This document shows positions 50,426 through 58,948 of a stretch of DNA of 64,000 nucleotides, in pieces. The stretch is from Sphingobium sp. KCTC 72723. GTDB taxonomy: Bacteria > Pseudomonadota > Alphaproteobacteria > Sphingomonadales > Sphingomonadaceae. The notes beneath the pieces are model-generated. The model worked only from the letters and a program-made list of their open reading frames with translations, searched no databases and was not told the DNA's origin. Position 1 is the stretch's first letter. The number at the start of each line of letters is the position of its first letter. Position numbers and translations under genes: made by a program. The stretch spans positions 3,485,501-3,549,500 of the forward strand of contig NZ_CP060388.1 of the NCBI RefSeq assembly GCF_014280435.1. Reading direction: 5' to 3'.

Positions 50426-51814
50426 TCAATACCTGTCTGAATAATGGTCGCGCACATCTTCGCTATAGCTGCCGAGCGGATAGGCCAGCATCTGCGCATT
50501 CCAGCTGTCCCATTGCAGCCGCATCGCTTTCAACCGGGCGGGATCGTCAGGCGCGCGATCGGCGCGTTCGCGTTCGTCCTGCGCCAGGTTGAACAGATGC
50601 TCCTTGCCGCCCAGCATCAGATATTTCCAGTCACCCTGCCGCAACGCCGCCTGTCCGTTCGCCCTGAACCGCCAATAGAGGGTGCGATCAAACGGGGCGA
50701 CCTTGCCAGTGAGTTGCGCCGACAAGTCGATGCCGTCGAACGTCCCGGCCTTCTTTACGTCGCCGCCCGCCATCGCCAGCAAAGTCGGCAGGAAATCCAT
50801 TGAGATCATGACCTGATCGGAAGTGGAGCCGGGCGCGATATGTCCCGGCCAGCGTACCAGCAACGGCACCCGGATGCCGCCTTCCAGCAATTCCCCCTTC
50901 ACCCCGGTAAAGGGCCAGGTTTCGGAAAAGCGCTCGCCGCCATTGTCGCTGGTGAAGATGACGATCGTATTGGCGGCCTTGCCGCTGCGTTCCAGCGCGG
51001 CGAGCAATTTGGCGACATTCTGGTCCATCGCCTCGACCATTTCCTTATATTTGGCCAGGCTGCCGCCATTATAATGGAAGGACGCGCCCAGCGTGGGGGC
51101 GATAGCGGCGTCCTCGCGCCCTTCCCATGGCCAGTGCGGCGCGTTGAAATGGAGGCTGAGGAAGAAGGGCGTGTCGTCGGGCGCTTCGATGGTTTTGACC
51201 GCTTCGTCGCCGAACAGGTCGGTGAGATAGCCGTTGCGTTCGATCGGCGTATCACCTTCGGCCAGGCCAACTCCGACATCCTTGTTCCCCATCACCATAT
51301 GATGACGAAAATAGTCGGCGGCCCCTTCGATGATGCCGAAAAATTCGTCATAGCCATGGCGCAGCGGGCTATGTCTGGGCGGCTCACCCAGATGCCATTT
51401 GCCGACCAGCTTGGTGCGATAACCCTGCGCCCGCAGGACCGACGCGATGGTCGGGCGGTCCGCCGGCACGCCGATCCCGGCGGGTGCGCCCGGACCCAGC
51501 GGTTCCTCCATGCCGATCGGGAAGCGATATTGGTAACAGCCGGTCAGCAGCGCGGTGCGGGTGGGCGAACAGATGGCGCTGTTGGCATAGCCCTGGCGCA
51601 ACTGGACACCCTGCGCGCCGATGCTGTCGATCGCAGGCGTGCGGATATGGTGCGACCCGGTGCAGGACAGGTCGGCATAGCCCAGATCGTCGGCCATGAT
51701 GAAGAGGATGTTGGGGCGGCCTTTGCCCGCCGGGGCAGCGGCCCCTTCCCCGCTGGCGGCCAACGCGCCGAGCGCGCCGACACCGCCGATGAAAGATCGT
51801 CTGTCCACCTGCAT
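50426..51814 (-). CDS. Secreted sulfatase (type I, formylglycine)
   Basis: 462 residues from MQVDRRSFIGGVGALGALAA at 51814 (GAGGGAAAGAGG upstream). The twin-arginine motif DRRSFIG and a following hydrophobic, Ala/Gly-rich segment mark Tat export. The sulfatase core shows PNILFIMADDLGYADLSCTG (D42, D43 for calcium), AICSPTRTALLTG with the C-x-P-x-R formylglycine site at C82, and LVGKWHLGEP with the substrate-site Lys and His. The site has Thr rather than the common Ser at the fourth position. It would remove sulfate esters in the periplasm, after or with uptake by the TonB receptor directly upstream; no formylglycine-generating enzyme gene is in the window. Confidence 0.93.
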   Translation of the reverse strand: MQVDRRSFIGGVGALGALAASGEGAAAPAGKGRPNILFIMADDLGYADLSCTGSHHIRTPAIDSIGAQGVQLRQGYANSAICSPTRTALLTGCYQYRFPIGMEEPLGPGAPAGIGVPADRPTIASVLRAQGYRTKLVGKWHLGEPPRHSPLRHGYDEFFGIIEGAADYFRHHMVMGNKDVGVGLAEGDTPIERNGYLTDLFGDEAVKTIEAPDDTPFFLSLHFNAPHWPWEGREDAAIAPTLGASFHYNGGSLAKYKEMVEAMDQNVAKLLAALERSGKAANTIVIFTSDNGGERFSETWPFTGVKGELLEGGIRVPLLVRWPGHIAPGSTSDQVMISMDFLPTLLAMAGGDVKKAGTFDGIDLSAQLTGKVAPFDRTLYWRFRANGQAALRQGDWKYLMLGGKEHLFNLAQDERERADRAPDDPARLKAMRLQWDSWNAQMLAYPLGSYSEDVRDHYSDRY

Positions 51815-51888
51815 GTGCCTCTTTCCCTCCACATGGTTGAGAGCAGGACCAGCGGCCCTGCCCTCTTTAGCGTCTATGTCAGTCCCGG

Positions 51889-54351
51889 TCAGAAATTGGC
51901 CGAAAAGCGCACGCCATAGGTTTGCGGCGCAGTGTAGCGGGCGATCGCCATACCGATCGGCGAGCGTTGCGGCGTGGCGATGCGACGCTTGTTTTCCAGA
52001 TTGTAGAGGAACGCGCCCAGCGACCAGCCGCCGTCGGCTGCGCGCAGGGTCAGGTTAAGGTCGGTCTGCCAATAGCCACGGATATTTTCGAAATCGAGAT
52101 ATTCGAACGCGCCCCACTGGCTGGCGCGCCAGGCGGTGGCGACATTGCCGACCAGTTCGAGCGAGCGGCCGAGCGGCACCACCTGTTCCGCGCCCAGATT
52201 GACGGTCCATTTGGGCGAATAGAGCAAGGGCTTGCCCGAACAGTTGAAATCCTTGACCGGCGCGCCGCCTGCGGCCGCCCCGGTCAGGGTGAAGGGGCAG
52301 GCGATATTGTCGCGCGGCGATGCGGTGTAGAGGTGCAGATCGTCATAGCGGGCCTTGAGATATTGCACTTTCGCGTTCAGCGTGGTCGTGGACGTCGCCT
52401 TGACGATGGCGTCGACGTCGAAGCCCTTTATTGTCGATTTTCCCGCATTTTCGTTCGAATTGATGAGCGTGCCGCTGGTGTCGACGGTGAAATAGGTGAT
52501 CTGCTGGTCCTTATATTTCCAGTAGAAACCCTCGACGTTCAATTGCACCTTGTTGTTGAAGAAGCGGTTCTTCGAGCCGACCGTATAGGCAGTGATAAAT
52601 TCGGGGTCGTAGCTCGACTTGCCCTCAGCCACCTGGAAGCCGCCCGCGCGATAGCCGGTTTCGACCGTCGCATAGAGCAGGTTCGCCGGGCTGACGTCAA
52701 ATTCCGCCGACGCCTTCCACGTGACGCGCGAATAGGTGCCGCTGTCGACCACGGGATTGTAGGTTTTCAGGATCGTCCCCTTGCCGTTGAGCAGGGAAAA
52801 GACCTGGGGATTGGCCTGATCAGTGCTGCCCGCCGCGATCCAGCCGTTCGTCGCCAGCCAGTTGACCGTATCGCCCGTCGTCAGGAAATTGGGATAGCGC
52901 GGCAGCGCGCCGGGCGCGGCGCAACCGGCCGCGAAGGAGGCGGGCGGCGTGATATTGGCTGGCGGCAGGCCACCGCAGAAGGTGATGAAATTGTTGATGA
53001 TGCCATCCATCGCCTTCTTGTCGCGGGTATAGCGGGCGCCACCGACCAGACGGAAGCGATCGCTGAGATTGGCAGTCAGCTGGCCGAACGCTGCCCAGCT
53101 TTTCGTCTTGTGGGTATAGGATTGGATCGGCAGGACAAATTCCTGATTATATTCATTCTGCGCATCGATCTTTTCATTGAAGTAGAAGCCGCCGACGACA
53201 TAATCGACCATGCCGGCCGCCCCGGCCAGGCGCGCTTCCAGACTATATTGCGTGTCCTTTTCCGCACTATAGGCCGTGTTGAAAGCGGGGCCGTAAAAGA
53301 AGCTGTCGCCGTTCGATTTGCGATAGGCAGGCACCAGCGTGAAGGTGCCGATGTCGGTTTTCCAGTTCAGTTCCGCGTTCACGCCCCAATAGGTGTAATC
53401 GACCGACTGCTGCTGGTTCATCGCGTTGAGGAAGCCAAAGCCCGGCGCGCCGATCAGCGTCCGGCGATAGGCGTTGGCCGCCGCCGTATTGAACCCTTCG
53501 GACGAATCCAAGGTGGTGGGCGTAAAGCTGTAGCCGGTCGGTCCCGGCGTATAGGCGCCGATATAGCTGCCGCCCGGCCCGACGCCGCCGACCTTGGTCC
53601 AGTCCGCGCCGATGCGCAGCGAGATGTCATCGCTCGGTTCGATCAGAAATTGCCCGCGCAGTCCGCTGCGCTTCAGGTCGTCGCTGCCGTCGCGATTATA
53701 GCCATCATGCACCTGCCGCGTGGCGGCGATGCGCAGGGCGCTGTTGTCGCTGGTTGCCAGGTTCAGATAGCCATCGACTTTGACTGCGTCATAATTGCCG
53801 AACGATCCGTTGAAGCCGCCGCCGGTCTTGCCCAGTTCCGGGCGGGCCGGAATGATGTTGACTGCGCCGCCAGTGGCGTTGCGACCGTAAAGGATGCCCT
53901 GTGGCCCTTTCAGCACCTCGACACGGGCCAGATCGTAGAAGGCGGAACCGAAGGCACCCGCCGCCCGGCCCAGCACGACGCCGTCATAGCTGGGGGTGAC
54001 GGCAGGGTCGTTATAGCTGCTCGACGTGATGTTGCCGACGCCACGAATGAAGATCGACGTGTTGGACCCGCCGCCATTGGTGATGGTTATCGCGGGGACC
54101 CTCTTGGTGATATCCTCCGCCTTGTTGATACCCTGTTGCAGCAGGTCGCCGCCGGTCACGGCGTCAATCGCGATCGCGGCCTTCTGGGCGCTTTCCGCCT
54201 TGCGCTGCGCCGTGACGACGATTTCGTCGATCCCGGCCGATCCCTGAGCGGCCTGATCTGCTGCCTGTTGGGGTATCTGGGCCATAGCCGCCCCCGGCAC
54301 CATGGCGACAAATCCGGTAATGGCCGTAGTGGCCAGCAATATCTTACGCAT
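51889..54351 (-). CDS. TonB-dependent outer-membrane receptor
   Basis: 820 residues from MRKILLATTAITGFVAMVPG at 54351 (AGGGAGAGGG upstream); a longer frame to 54501 is not needed. Signal peptide to about AMA, a short TonB-box-like segment (GIDEIVVTAQRK), a plug domain (SIFIRGVGN, VEVLKGPQGILYGRNATGGA) and a 22-strand barrel ending in the C-terminal Phe (YGVRFSANF). Sphingomonads use many such receptors for hydrophobic or oligomeric nutrients. Its position just upstream of a sulfatase and sugar-acid-type dehydrogenase suggests uptake of a sulfated compound. It is divergent from the FAD monooxygenase. Confidence 0.95.
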   Translation of the reverse strand: MRKILLATTAITGFVAMVPGAAMAQIPQQAADQAAQGSAGIDEIVVTAQRKAESAQKAAIAIDAVTGGDLLQQGINKAEDITKRVPAITITNGGGSNTSIFIRGVGNITSSSYNDPAVTPSYDGVVLGRAAGAFGSAFYDLARVEVLKGPQGILYGRNATGGAVNIIPARPELGKTGGGFNGSFGNYDAVKVDGYLNLATSDNSALRIAATRQVHDGYNRDGSDDLKRSGLRGQFLIEPSDDISLRIGADWTKVGGVGPGGSYIGAYTPGPTGYSFTPTTLDSSEGFNTAAANAYRRTLIGAPGFGFLNAMNQQQSVDYTYWGVNAELNWKTDIGTFTLVPAYRKSNGDSFFYGPAFNTAYSAEKDTQYSLEARLAGAAGMVDYVVGGFYFNEKIDAQNEYNQEFVLPIQSYTHKTKSWAAFGQLTANLSDRFRLVGGARYTRDKKAMDGIINNFITFCGGLPPANITPPASFAAGCAAPGALPRYPNFLTTGDTVNWLATNGWIAAGSTDQANPQVFSLLNGKGTILKTYNPVVDSGTYSRVTWKASAEFDVSPANLLYATVETGYRAGGFQVAEGKSSYDPEFITAYTVGSKNRFFNNKVQLNVEGFYWKYKDQQITYFTVDTSGTLINSNENAGKSTIKGFDVDAIVKATSTTTLNAKVQYLKARYDDLHLYTASPRDNIACPFTLTGAAAGGAPVKDFNCSGKPLLYSPKWTVNLGAEQVVPLGRSLELVGNVATAWRASQWGAFEYLDFENIRGYWQTDLNLTLRAADGGWSLGAFLYNLENKRRIATPQRSPIGMAIARYTAPQTYGVRFSANF

Positions 54352-54604
54352 TTCCCTCTCCCTGATTGGTTTTGATTTTGTCGGGTTCTGATCGCTGGAG
54401 GGGGTGGATGTCGCATTGATTTTCTGGATGGCACCTATCTGCGCCCATGGATGACAGCGCAACGACAGGCGTTGAGAAAGGCTATGCCGCGCCTGCCCCA
54501 TCTATCCAAGCATCCGATAGGAGATATTGAGCCAAAGCATTGTCGCCACCGCCGCCCCGCCGATAGCACAAGCGCCAAGAACAGGTCGGGAGAGGCAGGG
54601 CATC
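54352..54604. promoter_or_regulatory. Divergent region between TonB receptor and FAD monooxygenase
   Basis: 253 bp with no gene; contains both promoters. No persuasive operator was found by eye. Confidence 0.35.
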
Positions 54605-55729
54605 ATGATTTCGGGCAAGCGCATATTGATCGTCGGCGGGGGCATCGGCGGAATGGCCGCCGCGATCCGAATGGCCGAACGGGGCGGCACGGTGACGCTG
54701 ATCGACATCGACCCGGAATGGCGCGTCTATGGCGCGGGCATAACCATCACCGGGCCGACGCTGCGCGCCTATCGCCACCTTGGCCTGCTCGACGCGATCA
54801 AGGAACAGGGCGCGATCGCCAAGGGATCGACGATTTTCCGCTATGACGGGCTGCGCCTGCAACAGCTGGACGAACCGGCGCTGGAAGAAGGGCTGCCTGC
54901 GACCGGCGGGATCATGCGGCCCAAGCTGCACCGGATCATGCAGGCGCGGGTCAACGCGCTGGATGTCGACATTCGGCTGGGCCTATCGGTCAGCGCGCTG
55001 GCCAATCGGGACGATGGCGTCGACGTGACCTTCACGGACGGCACGACCGGCGATTTCGACCTGGTCGTGGGCGCCGACAGCATCTATTCCACCGTCCGGC
55101 GCATGGCCTTCCCCCATATGGGCGAAGCGCAGCCGACGGGTCAGGGATGCTGGCGCGTGTCGATGAAGCGGCCGCCGACGCTGGAAAGCGGCGAAATCTA
55201 TCTGGGGCATCGCTATCCCGCAGGGATTAACCGCTGCGCGGCGGACATGGTCTATCTGTGGATGCTGACCCCGCACGAACATCGCGAAGTCCATTTCACC
55301 GATGCGGAACTGTTCGCGCGGTTGCAGGAGAATATGGCCGATTTCGGCGGCAATATCGCCTGGGTACGGGACAATATGACGCGGGACGACTGGATCAACT
55401 ATCGGCCACTCGCCGCCGCGTTACAGCCCGGTCCATGGCATAGCGGGCATATCGTGCTGCTGGGCGATGCCGTCCACGCGACCACGCCGCACATGGCGTC
55501 GGGCGCGGGCATGGCAGTCGAAAGCGCGCTGGTGCTGGCGGAGGAGCTGGATCGGGCAGACAGTATCGCCACGGGCCTCGCCGCCTATCAGGCGCGGCGT
55601 TTCGACCGGTGCCGCCATGTGGTGGAAACCAGCATTGCCGTGGGCCGGATGCAGTTGGCGGGCGAACCGCCCGAAGTCGTCGGCGGCGCGCTGGGCGCGG
55701 GGTTGCATCGGCTGGCGGATGCTTATTGA
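54605..55729 (+). CDS. FAD-dependent aromatic monooxygenase (PHBH/UbiH class)
   Basis: 374 residues from MISGKRILIVGGGIGGMAAA at 54605 (GGGAGAGGCAGGG upstream). Group A flavin monooxygenase signs: GGGIGG dinucleotide fold, the DG-type motif DLVVGADSIYSTVRR, and the GD motif HIVLLGDAVHATTPHMASGA. Such enzymes add a hydroxyl ortho or para to an existing one on an aromatic ring, using NAD(P)H. It is monocistronic and ends in a strong bidirectional terminator. It may feed the extradiol-type dioxygenase. Confidence 0.9.
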   Translation: MISGKRILIVGGGIGGMAAAIRMAERGGTVTLIDIDPEWRVYGAGITITGPTLRAYRHLGLLDAIKEQGAIAKGSTIFRYDGLRLQQLDEPALEEGLPATGGIMRPKLHRIMQARVNALDVDIRLGLSVSALANRDDGVDVTFTDGTTGDFDLVVGADSIYSTVRRMAFPHMGEAQPTGQGCWRVSMKRPPTLESGEIYLGHRYPAGINRCAADMVYLWMLTPHEHREVHFTDAELFARLQENMADFGGNIAWVRDNMTRDDWINYRPLAAALQPGPWHSGHIVLLGDAVHATTPHMASGAGMAVESALVLAEELDRADSIATGLAAYQARRFDRCRHVVETSIAVGRMQLAGEPPEVVGGALGAGLHRLADAY

Positions 55730-55736
55730 GGACGGG

Positions 55737-55773
55737 AAAAACGGCCCGGCGGGATGACCGCCGGGCCGTTTTT
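55737..55773. terminator. Strong bidirectional terminator
   Basis: AAAAACGGCCCGGCGG (55737-55752) pairs perfectly with CCGCCGGGCCGTTTTT (55758-55773) around a 5-base loop, giving a T-run on either strand. It ends the FAD monooxygenase gene and the convergent operon whose last gene stops at 55772. Confidence 0.92.
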
Positions 55774-56539
55774 ATTCCGCCGTCCAGCCGCCATCGACGA
55801 TCAGGCTGGTGCCGGTCATCAGCGCGCTGGCGTCCGACGCCAGGAACACGACCACCCCCATCAGATCCTCGACCGTGCCAAGCCGCCCCAGCTTGATCTT
55901 GTCCAGCACGCTGGCGAGGAACGCCTTATCCTCGAAAAAGGGGCGGGTCAGGGGCGTTTCGATGAAGGTCGGCGCGATGGTGTTGGATCGGATGCCGTGG
56001 GCGGCCAGATCCAGCGCCATCGCTTTGCTCAGCCCCTCCAGCCCCCATTTTGACGCGCAATAGAGCGTGCGGCGCGGACCGCCGACATGGCCCATCTGCG
56101 ACCCCATATGGATGATCGAACCGCGCACGCCCGCGTCGATCATACGCCGCGCGACCGATTGGCCCACGAAGAAGGCAGCGCGCAGGTTGAGGCCCAGCAC
56201 CGCGTCATAATCCTCCTCCGACACATCGGTAAAGGGTTTGGGCCGATTGGTCCCGGCATTGTTGAGCAGGATGTCGAACGGGGCGACGCCATCCAGCGCG
56301 GTGGCGGTGGCCGCCACATCATTGACGTCCATGCGCAGCGTATCCGCCTGCCCCCCTGCCGCGCGGATCGCCACCGCGCCCGCCTCGATTTCCGGGTCGC
56401 TGCGCGCAGCCAGCGTGACATGCGCGCCCGCCTGACCCAGCGCGGCGGCGCAGGCGAGGCCGATGCCCCGCCCCGCCCCCGTCACCAGCGCGCGCCTGCC
56501 ATCCAGCCGGAAGCTGGGCGTTGTCGGCAGCGCGTCCAT
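55772..56539 (-). CDS. SDR-family oxidoreductase, last gene of the MFS/HDH operon
   Basis: 255 residues from [20 protein letters not shown] at 56539; its ATG overlaps the stop of the histidinol-dehydrogenase-like gene (TGATG). Classical SDR with TGAGRGIG, NNAGTNRP, catalytic Ser in HMGSQMGH and the YCASK active site (Tyr-x3-Lys), then GTSLIVDGGWTAE. The pattern is like 2-deoxy-gluconate/gluconate dehydrogenases. It works with the upstream dehydrogenase in a polyol or sugar-acid route. Confidence 0.9.
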   Translation of the reverse strand: MDALPTTPSFRLDGRRALVTGAGRGIGLACAAALGQAGAHVTLAARSDPEIEAGAVAIRAAGGQADTLRMDVNDVAATATALDGVAPFDILLNNAGTNRPKPFTDVSEEDYDAVLGLNLRAAFFVGQSVARRMIDAGVRGSIIHMGSQMGHVGGPRRTLYCASKWGLEGLSKAMALDLAAHGIRSNTIAPTFIETPLTRPFFEDKAFLASVLDKIKLGRLGTVEDLMGVVVFLASDASALMTGTSLIVDGGWTAE

Positions 56540-57870
56540 CAGGCGGCCGTCGCAGGCGTCGGCTGCGCCATGCCCGCATAAGGGACGTCGCGCCCGCCAT
56601 AGCGACGCACGCGGATATTGGCCTGCTCGCCATGACCTGCAAAGCCTTCCAGCGCACATAGTCGGCTGCAATATTCGCCGACCAGCGCCGACGCTTCGTC
56701 GGTCATCACCTTCTGATAGGTGCAGGTCTTGATGAATTTACCGACCCAAAGCCCGCCGGTATAGCGCGCCGACTTTTTGGTCGGCAGGGTGTGATTGGTG
56801 CCGATCACCTTGTCACCGAACGACACGTTGGTGCGCGCGCCCAGGAACAGTGCGCCATAATTGGTCATGTTTTGCAGGAAATAATCGGGGTTGGCGGTCA
56901 TTACCTGAACATGTTCGGACGCCAGATCATCGGCGATCCGCACCATTTCGGCCTCATCTTCCGCCACGATCACTTCGCCGAACGTCTCCCACGCCTGCCG
57001 CGCATAATCGGCGGTGGGCAGGATCAACAGCAACCGCTCGATTTCGCGCATCGTTTCGCGCGCGAGCTTTTCCGACGTGGTGAGCAGCACCGCGGGGCTG
57101 TCCGGCCCATGTTCGGCCTGCCCCAACAGATCGGTTGCCGCCAGTTCCGCGTCGCAGCCAATTTCGTCGGCGATGACCAGCGTTTCGGTCGGCCCGGCGA
57201 ACAGGTCGATGCCGACCCGGCCATAAAGCTGCCGCTTGGCTTCCGCAACGAAGGCGTTGCCGGGGCCGACCAGCATGTCGACCGGATCGATGCTCTGGGT
57301 GCCGAGCGCCATCGCGCCGACCGCCTGAATACCGCCCAGCGCATAGATGGCATCCGCCCCCGCCATCGCCTGCGCCGCGACGATCGCGCGGGCGGGCTGA
57401 CCCTGAAACGGCGGCGCGCAGGTGATGACGCGCGGCACGCCCGCAACCTTGGCGGTGATGACCGACATATGGGCGGAGGCGAGCAGCGGATATTTGCCGC
57501 CCGGCACGTAGCAACCCGCCGCATTCATCGGCAGGTTTTTGTGTCCCAAAATCACGCCGGGCATGGTTTCGACCTCGACATCGGTCATGCTGGCCCGCTG
57601 GATCTGCGCGAAGTTGCGCACCTGTGTCTGCGCAAATTCAATGTCCTTGCGCTCCTGCGGCGACAGGCTGTCGACGCAGGCGTCGATTTCGCTCTGGCTC
57701 AGGCGATAATCGTCACGGTCCCAGCCATCGAACTTGATCGACAGGTCGCGTACGGCGGCGTCGCCCCGCGCGTCGATATCGGCCAGCGTCGCTTCGACGA
57801 TATCGCGCACCTTGCGATCGGCATCCGCCTTTGCCTGCGCGGTCGCGCCGCGCTTGAGATAATGGGCCAT
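56539..57870 (-). CDS. Histidinol-dehydrogenase-family enzyme (not HisD)
   Basis: 443 residues from [12 protein letters not shown] at 57870 (AAAGGA upstream); a TTG at 57888 is the alternative. The family's zinc and catalytic blocks are present: [53 protein letters not shown] (Gln, His), [14 protein letters not shown] (Asp, catalytic His) and [13 protein letters not shown] (His). Sequence details such as GKYPLLAS differ from biosynthetic HisD and resemble the catabolic paralogues, for example sulfopropanediol dehydrogenase (HpsN), that oxidise polyols twice to acids using NAD. No other his genes are near. It sits in an MFS, SDR, monooxygenase, SDR operon. Confidence 0.88.
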   Translation of the reverse strand: MAHYLKRGATAQAKADADRKVRDIVEATLADIDARGDAAVRDLSIKFDGWDRDDYRLSQSEIDACVDSLSPQERKDIEFAQTQVRNFAQIQRASMTDVEVETMPGVILGHKNLPMNAAGCYVPGGKYPLLASAHMSVITAKVAGVPRVITCAPPFQGQPARAIVAAQAMAGADAIYALGGIQAVGAMALGTQSIDPVDMLVGPGNAFVAEAKRQLYGRVGIDLFAGPTETLVIADEIGCDAELAATDLLGQAEHGPDSPAVLLTTSEKLARETMREIERLLLILPTADYARQAWETFGEVIVAEDEAEMVRIADDLASEHVQVMTANPDYFLQNMTNYGALFLGARTNVSFGDKVIGTNHTLPTKKSARYTGGLWVGKFIKTCTYQKVMTDEASALVGEYCSRLCALEGFAGHGEQANIRVRRYGGRDVPYAGMAQPTPATAA

Positions 57871-57915
57871 TATGTCATCCTTTGCCAAAGGGGCCGGTTC
57901 CGACCCACATCATTT

Positions 57916-58215
57916 TTAGAAACCCTGAACCGCCGGTTCGACATGATCGACATCCGGTGCGCTTTTGAAAAAGGGACCGACCAGCGCGCGCCACGCCTGA
58001 AAACCGTCGGAACCGCGAAAATCGACCATATGCGCGTCCACACTGTCCCATCCGACTACCAGCATATAATGGCCCGGCCGATCGACGGATCGTTCCAGCG
58101 CAAAGCTGCGGCATCCCGGCGCACTGTGAAAATGCGGCACGGCTTGCGCCACCGCTGCCTCGAACGCCGCAGCATCGGCTGGATCAATGCTAAGCCGCGC
58201 AATTTCCTGAATCAT
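57916..58215 (-). CDS. Antibiotic-biosynthesis-monooxygenase (ABM) domain protein
   Basis: 99 residues from MIQEIARLSIDPADAAAFEA at 58215 (GGAAAAGACACG upstream). A dimeric ferredoxin-like alpha/beta barrel: FHSAPGCRSFALERSVDRPG, HYMLVVGWDSVDAHMVDFRG, FQAWRALVGPFFKSAPDVDH. Family members are cofactor-free monooxygenases or quinone-handling proteins. It lies 45 bp before the HDH-like gene and 19 bp after the SDR gene, in one operon. Enzymatic role unknown. Confidence 0.85.
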   Translation of the reverse strand: MIQEIARLSIDPADAAAFEAAVAQAVPHFHSAPGCRSFALERSVDRPGHYMLVVGWDSVDAHMVDFRGSDGFQAWRALVGPFFKSAPDVDHVEPAVQGF

Positions 58216-58234
58216 CGTGTCTTTTCCTTTTTGA

Positions 58235-58948
58235 TCACCAGGCGGTCGCCCCGGCATCCACCGGGATATCCGCCCCGGTGACATAGCGCGCTTCATCCGA
58301 TGCCAGCCAGACCGCGCACCAGCCGATATCGTCCGGCTCGCCCAGCCGTTGCAGCATATTCTTGCGCAACACTTGTGCCGCAAAGGCCGGGTCGGCAGCC
58401 AGATGACGCGCTGTGGCCTGCGTTTTGATAAAGCCCGGCGCGATGCTGTTGGCGCGGATATTATGCGGGGCGCCCTCCATCGCGAGCTGGCGCGTCATCG
58501 CCATCACTCCGCCCTTGCCCGCACAATGGGCCAGCGCGGGCGAACCTTCCAGTGCGTGGCGGGCGTTGGCGGACGCGAAGTTGATGATAGATGCGCTGCC
58601 GCTTGCCTTCAGCCAGGGCCAGGCGGCGCGGGTAGCGAGGAAGACGATGTCCAGTTCGCCGCTGAGCGTAGCCTTCCAGTCGGCATAGGACAGGGTTTCG
58701 ATCCAGTCGAAAACCGCAAAGGCGGCCGCGTTGACGAGAATGTCGATGTGGCCATGGCGATCGCCGATCCGCTGGAACAGCGCGCCGGTCGCCCCTTCGT
58801 CCAGCAGATCGCAGCATTCGTCCGCGCCCGCCCGGTCGATGCCGATGACCTGCGCACCCTCCGCTGCGAACAGCCGGGCGCAGCCCTCACCAATGCCATT
58901 GCCCGCACCAGTGACCACCGCAACCTTGCCCTGCAACCGATCAGCCAT
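58235..58948 (-). CDS. SDR-family protein lacking the catalytic Tyr
   Basis: 237 residues from MADRLQGKVAVVTGAGNGIG at 58948, overlapping the MFS stop by 8 bp. The cofactor loop (TGAGNGIG) and NAAAF are present, and GADIPVDAGA marks the C-terminus. The active-site position that normally reads Tyr-x3-Lys reads HCAGK (in ALAHCAGKGGVM), that is, His replaces Tyr; the codon is CAT, one change from TAT. The Lys is kept and a Ser is present in NFASANA. The protein may be inactive as a reductase or have taken another role. Confidence 0.88.
   Translation of the reverse strand: MADRLQGKVAVVTGAGNGIGEGCARLFAAEGAQVIGIDRAGADECCDLLDEGATGALFQRIGDRHGHIDILVNAAAFAVFDWIETLSYADWKATLSGELDIVFLATRAAWPWLKASGSASIINFASANARHALEGSPALAHCAGKGGVMAMTRQLAMEGAPHNIRANSIAPGFIKTQATARHLAADPAFAAQVLRKNMLQRLGEPDDIGWCAVWLASDEARYVTGADIPVDAGATAW

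Noticed and set aside
50840..51919. A 359-codon plus-strand frame
   Set aside because: Antisense to the sulfatase, which shows Tat signal, metal residues and the formylglycine motif.
51922..54375. An open frame of more than 800 codons on the plus strand
   Set aside because: It is antisense to the TonB receptor. Its translation is Arg/Gly/Asp-rich without a fold or motif, as expected from GC-rich third positions, while the minus strand encodes a complete receptor.
56539..57870. Biosynthetic histidinol dehydrogenase (hisD)
   Set aside because: No other histidine genes nearby and the operon is catabolic; sequence details differ from HisD, so it is listed as a family paralogue.
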